Below, piece after piece: positions 60,667-64,000 of a DNA stretch of 64,000 nucleotides (the first letter of the stretch is position 1; each line of letters begins with the position of its first letter). Source of the stretch: GCA-002727735 sp038134525 (GTDB lineage Bacteria > Bacteroidota > Bacteroidia > Flavobacteriales_D > Parvicellaceae); assembly GCA_038134525.1 (NCBI GenBank), contig JAYPVI010000013.1, forward strand, positions 1 through 64,000, read 5' to 3'. The position numbers and the translations under genes were made by a program. The notes under the pieces were generated by a model, which did not search any database, was not told where the DNA came from, and saw nothing but the letters and a program-made list of their open reading frames with translations.

Positions 60667-63600
60667 ATGAAATGGCTAGATTACTTATTGTCAACACGTG
60701 CTATGGCACTTTTACTTTTGCTGATGGCTGCGTCAGTGGGTGCTGCAACTTTCATAGAAAATAGTTATGATACCATTACAGCTAAAGTACTGATTTACAA
60801 TGCAAAATGGTTTGAGCTTATTTTGTTTTTATTACTGATTAATTTCATTAATAACATAAAGACCTATCAATTATTTAAATGGAAAAAGTGGTCTATACTA
60901 ATGTTGCATATTGGTTTCATTATCACACTAATAGGTGCATTTATAACAAGGTATATTGGTTTTGAGGGTGTTATGCTTATTCAGGAAAATACATCATCTC
61001 AACAAATATTCTCTTTAGAACCCTATTTGCAAATTGCAGTACACGATGAAGTAAATCAATATTTAGTAGACCAGCAACACTTTTTTTCTGCTGTAAATAC
61101 GTCATACCCATCCGTTTCTTTCAATTTCCCAAAAAAAGGACAAGTTGATGTGAAAGTGCTAGAAAGGATTGTAAATGCGGAAAAAAAATTTCAAACTGAC
61201 GTACCTGGAGGTTCATTATATCTTCACCTTATTCTTCCTGGAAGAAAAGATTTGTATTTGAAGGATGGTCAAGTTGAAGAAATGTTGGGGATTCCCTTTT
61301 CTTTAAATAGTAATGAAAGAGAAGATGCTATACGTTTTTATTTACAAAATGACAGTTTAAAGGTGTTTGCACCATTTGAAATGCAAAAATTAGACATGGC
61401 AAGTTTAACTGTTGCAGATCGTCAAAAAGGTATGGATCAACTTCCACAAGATTCCCTTACACCTCTGCAAGTTCATGATGTGGCAGAACGAAATTTGCTT
61501 TCATTTTTAGGTCAGCAGATCATGATAAATAGCATTGAAAAAAAAGCAAAATTGGATTGGGTATCTACAGAGAACAGTGATTTACCTGATGCACATTTGG
61601 TACAAGTGGTAGTGAACGGTGAATCATCTCAGGATTATATGATTGGTAAGGCTGGTATTAGACCTACTTCTTCTTTACTAAAGTGTGATGATTTATTTTT
61701 TGCGATTGGCTATGGATCTAAGGAAATTGATATTCCATTTAATGTGGCCTTAGACGATTTTAGATTGCTAAAATATCCAGGATCTGATAGTCCTAGTAGT
61801 TACGAAAGTGATATTACCATAAACGATCCAAAGAACGATTACTCCTCTTCTCATAACATATTCATGAACAATGTAGTGGATTATGGGGGCTATCGTTTTT
61901 TTCAATCCAGTTATGATTGGTCTGATGATCAATCTAAAAAAGCGGGTTTGGATCCAGATATCACTATTCTTTCCGTAAATCATGATGTTTGGGGAACTTG
62001 GGTCACTTATGTTGGCTATTTACTGCTAGCTATTGGTTTGTTAGGGACGCTATTTAATCCATCATCAAGGTTTGTAGACATTAGGAGGAAAGTCATCAAG
62101 ATGAGAAATAAAAGACAAGCTGTTGTTGGTTCACTTATCTTCTTCCTATTTTTTGGACAAACTGGCTGGTCAAATGATAGCATATCTTATGAACCAATTC
62201 CACAAATACAAGCAGATTCTTTAGGAATACTGTTAACTCAAACTTTTGAGGGGCGAATTCAACCTACTCACACGTTAGCATATGATGTGATTCATAAGAT
62301 ATCTAAGAAGAGTAGCATTACTACCTCTGATGGTGTCGAACTAACTCCTATACAGGTTTTTATGGATTTCATGGTGGATAAAAAGTATTGGATTAATCAA
62401 AAAATTATTTACATCAAAAAAGGAACAGGTGTCACAGATTCATTAGGTATTTCTGGTAATTATGCTTCAGTAGCTGACTTTTTTAATGAGGACGGATCCG
62501 AAAAACTAGCACTGCAACTTAAAAATTCTTTTGCAAAGAAGGATATTGATAAAAATGTATTTGATAAAGAACTGATCAAAGCCAATGAACGAATGAACAT
62601 TGCTCTTCAATCAATGAACGGTCACATATTGAATATATTCCCCATTTCAGGTGATGAAAATAACAAATGGGTTAATTGGAAAGATGAATACGCTCAGCAG
62701 CCAATAGATACAACAGATGAGCATCTTTCAAGCATATCTCTCTCAAGAATATTTAGGTCTTATATTATGGAATTGGCTGAAGCAAAGAATTCCAATAATG
62801 ATAGCACAGCCCAAAAATTATTTAACACAGCCCAAGAATTATTGAATTTTATCAAATCTTATCAGATCAAAATTTCACCAGATGAATTACTGATGAATAT
62901 GAGTGAAATTGAAGATGAGATATCCTACAATAAATCTAATTTATTTATTAACATTAAAGACTATTATGGTTATTTAGCCATTTTTTTACTTGTTTTTTCT
63001 TTTTGGCATTCTCTTATTTCAGATAAGTCCAAGCGAGTTTTTAAAGCGGTTAATATATTCCTTTGGATCTGCATAACTTCTTTAGTTGTTGTCTTTGTCA
63101 TGCATACGTATGCTCTTGGGCTGAGATGGAAAATCACAGATCATGCTCCTTGGAGTAATGGCTATGAGGCACTCACTTTTATTTCCTGGGGTGCAGTTTT
63201 AGCAGGTTTCTTATTTATTAGGAGTTCTAAAATTACATTAGCAGGTACCTCACTGCTTGCATTTTTCATTTTAATGACTGCAGGACATAGCAGCTTTGAT
63301 CCACAATTAACCAATCTGCAACCCGTGTTGAAATCATATTGGTTAATGATTCATGTGGCGTGTATAACGATAAGTTATGGTTTTTTAGGACTTGGGTTTG
63401 TCTTAGGGTTAATCAATGTTTGTAACTACTTATTCTTGAAGTCAGGAAGTAAAAACCTGAAATCAATCATTTCAGAATTAACCTATGTGAATGAAATGAC
63501 ATTAACTATAGGTCTTGCTCTTGCCACCATTGGAACGTTTTTGGGAGGGGTTTGGGCTAATGAATCTTGGGGGAGGTATTGGGGATGGGATGCAAAAGAA

Positions 63601-63888
63601 ACATGGGCTTTGGTGATAGTATTAACCTATGCGGTTGTGTTGCACTTAAGGTTAATACCAGGTCTTAAAAGTAAGTTCATTTTCAATGTGGCTTCTATTT
63701 TATCTTTTTCTAGCGTATTAATGACCTTTATAGGTGTTAATTACTATTTGTCAAAAGGATTGCATAGTTATGCAAGAGGAGAGACACCTGCATTTCCATT
63801 ATGGGCTTGGATTACTATTTTTTCAATCATAACAATTATTACTATGGCTTGGTTTAATAAGAAACGATTAAAGACGTCTACATCTTAA
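60667..63888 (+). CDS. Fused ResB-CcsA cytochrome c biogenesis protein
   Basis: The 1073-residue membrane protein joins a ResB-like N-terminal half (membrane segments near 12-30, 45-63, 78-100 and 440-465, with a large periplasmic domain) to a periplasmic linker and a CcsA-like C-terminal half with about eight membrane segments from about 765. The heme-handling WWD motif is SWGRYWGWDAKETW near residue 968. It should form the System II heme lyase that exports heme and attaches it to apocytochrome c. Fusions of this kind are usual in Bacteroidota. Its 3' end overlaps the convergent tsaD by 11 bases. Confidence 0.93.
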   Translation: MKWLDYLLSTRAMALLLLLMAASVGAATFIENSYDTITAKVLIYNAKWFELILFLLLINFINNIKTYQLFKWKKWSILMLHIGFIITLIGAFITRYIGFEGVMLIQENTSSQQIFSLEPYLQIAVHDEVNQYLVDQQHFFSAVNTSYPSVSFNFPKKGQVDVKVLERIVNAEKKFQTDVPGGSLYLHLILPGRKDLYLKDGQVEEMLGIPFSLNSNEREDAIRFYLQNDSLKVFAPFEMQKLDMASLTVADRQKGMDQLPQDSLTPLQVHDVAERNLLSFLGQQIMINSIEKKAKLDWVSTENSDLPDAHLVQVVVNGESSQDYMIGKAGIRPTSSLLKCDDLFFAIGYGSKEIDIPFNVALDDFRLLKYPGSDSPSSYESDITINDPKNDYSSSHNIFMNNVVDYGGYRFFQSSYDWSDDQSKKAGLDPDITILSVNHDVWGTWVTYVGYLLLAIGLLGTLFNPSSRFVDIRRKVIKMRNKRQAVVGSLIFFLFFGQTGWSNDSISYEPIPQIQADSLGILLTQTFEGRIQPTHTLAYDVIHKISKKSSITTSDGVELTPIQVFMDFMVDKKYWINQKIIYIKKGTGVTDSLGISGNYASVADFFNEDGSEKLALQLKNSFAKKDIDKNVFDKELIKANERMNIALQSMNGHILNIFPISGDENNKWVNWKDEYAQQPIDTTDEHLSSISLSRIFRSYIMELAEAKNSNNDSTAQKLFNTAQELLNFIKSYQIKISPDELLMNMSEIEDEISYNKSNLFINIKDYYGYLAIFLLVFSFWHSLISDKSKRVFKAVNIFLWICITSLVVVFVMHTYALGLRWKITDHAPWSNGYEALTFISWGAVLAGFLFIRSSKITLAGTSLLAFFILMTAGHSSFDPQLTNLQPVLKSYWLMIHVACITISYGFLGLGFVLGLINVCNYLFLKSGSKNLKSIISELTYVNEMTLTIGLALATIGTFLGGVWANESWGRYWGWDAKETWALVIVLTYAVVLHLRLIPGLKSKFIFNVASILSFSSVLMTFIGVNYYLSKGLHSYARGETPAFPLWAWITIFSIITIITMAWFNKKRLKTSTS

Positions 63889-64000
63889 GCCTTGCTTGTG
63901 CACTTACTGAAAGGTCTGCAAATCTTTCTTCCATTTCTAGAAAATAACCACTCATCGCTATCATTGCAGCATTATCTGTACAAAAACTTATTTTAGGTAT
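63878..64000 (-). CDS. tsaD: tRNA threonylcarbamoyladenosine transferase, C-terminus (partial)
   Basis: The minus-strand frame from the window edge to the TAG at 63878-63880 encodes 40 residues with FCTDNAAMIAMSGYF, the conserved C-terminal motif of TsaD (YgjD/Kae1). TsaD transfers the threonylcarbamoyl group to A37 of tRNAs reading ANN codons. The rest of the gene lies beyond the window. Confidence 0.9.
   Translation of the reverse strand: MPKISFCTDNAAMIAMSGYFLEMEERFADLSVSAQARLKM

Noticed and set aside
1..64000. CRISPR arrays, insertion sequences, prophage or toxin-antitoxin systems
   Set aside because: I saw no regularly spaced repeats, transposase or integrase motifs, or toxin-antitoxin pairs.

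Overview
The window is a compact, AT-rich bacterial chromosome segment from the phylum Bacteroidota, probably order Flavobacteriales. Evidence: several secreted proteins carry type A sorting domains of the type IX secretion system (T9SS); a SusC/SusD pair is present; promoters fit the Bacteroidota pattern (TTG, spacer, TAnnTTTG); and the housekeeping genes (fused ResB-CcsA, DUF2520-KdsC-UbiA-Maf cluster, DUF4870, START-like protein) are typical of the group. I see no phage, transposase, integrase, CRISPR array or rRNA. There is one tRNA gene, for Met(CAT).

Layout. 0-4.3 kb: two secreted proteins, one T9SS cargo and one tail-fibre-like. 4.3-30.9 kb: an alpha-glucan (starch/maltodextrin) utilisation locus. 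It has a Nudix-type regulator, five GH13 amylase-family enzymes (surface T9SS cargo, lipoprotein and periplasmic forms), a small T9SS protein sharing the N-terminal domain of one amylase, SusC/SusD, an MFS sugar transporter, a GH65 maltose phosphorylase, beta-phosphoglucomutase, a complete Entner-Doudoroff operon (zwf, pgl, edd, eda) and an ASKHA-fold sugar kinase. 30.9-37.9 kb: a small secreted protein, a gingipain-type C25 protease and a TonB receptor. 37.9-43.4 kb: hutI, a SAM hydrolase-like gene, phoH, purC and ribBA. 43.4-49.3 kb: two glycosyltransferases, an LptF/G permease, a START-like protein, tRNA-Met and creD. 49.3-54.2 kb: a sulfotransferase, a KatG with a lipoprotein signal peptide, a serine hydrolase cut off from its T9SS signal by an in-frame TAG, and tag. 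54.5-64 kb: aroQ, maf, UbiA, kdsC, DUF2520, HEAT, YggS, lipase, the cytochrome c biogenesis fusion and the end of tsaD.

The most interesting point is that the alpha-glucan locus looks like one regulated pathway. A 17-bp operator-like sequence (AACGTATAAATGACGCT and relatives) occurs at the three divergent intergenic regions of the locus: between the Nudix regulator and the first amylase (5086-5102), between the glucan-binding-like protein and susC (12860-12876), and between the amylase/MFS/pgmB/GH65 operon and zwf (25452-25468). The regulator's catalytic Nudix motif is degenerate, as expected for a sensor. The inferred route is: surface amylases, SusCD import, periplasmic hydrolysis, MFS uptake of maltose, phosphorolysis to glucose and beta-glucose-1-phosphate, conversion of both to glucose-6-phosphate, then Entner-Doudoroff to pyruvate and glyceraldehyde-3-phosphate.

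A window-wide oddity: all eight convergent protein-gene pairs end between an 11-nt overlap and a 2-nt gap, leaving no room for intergenic terminators.
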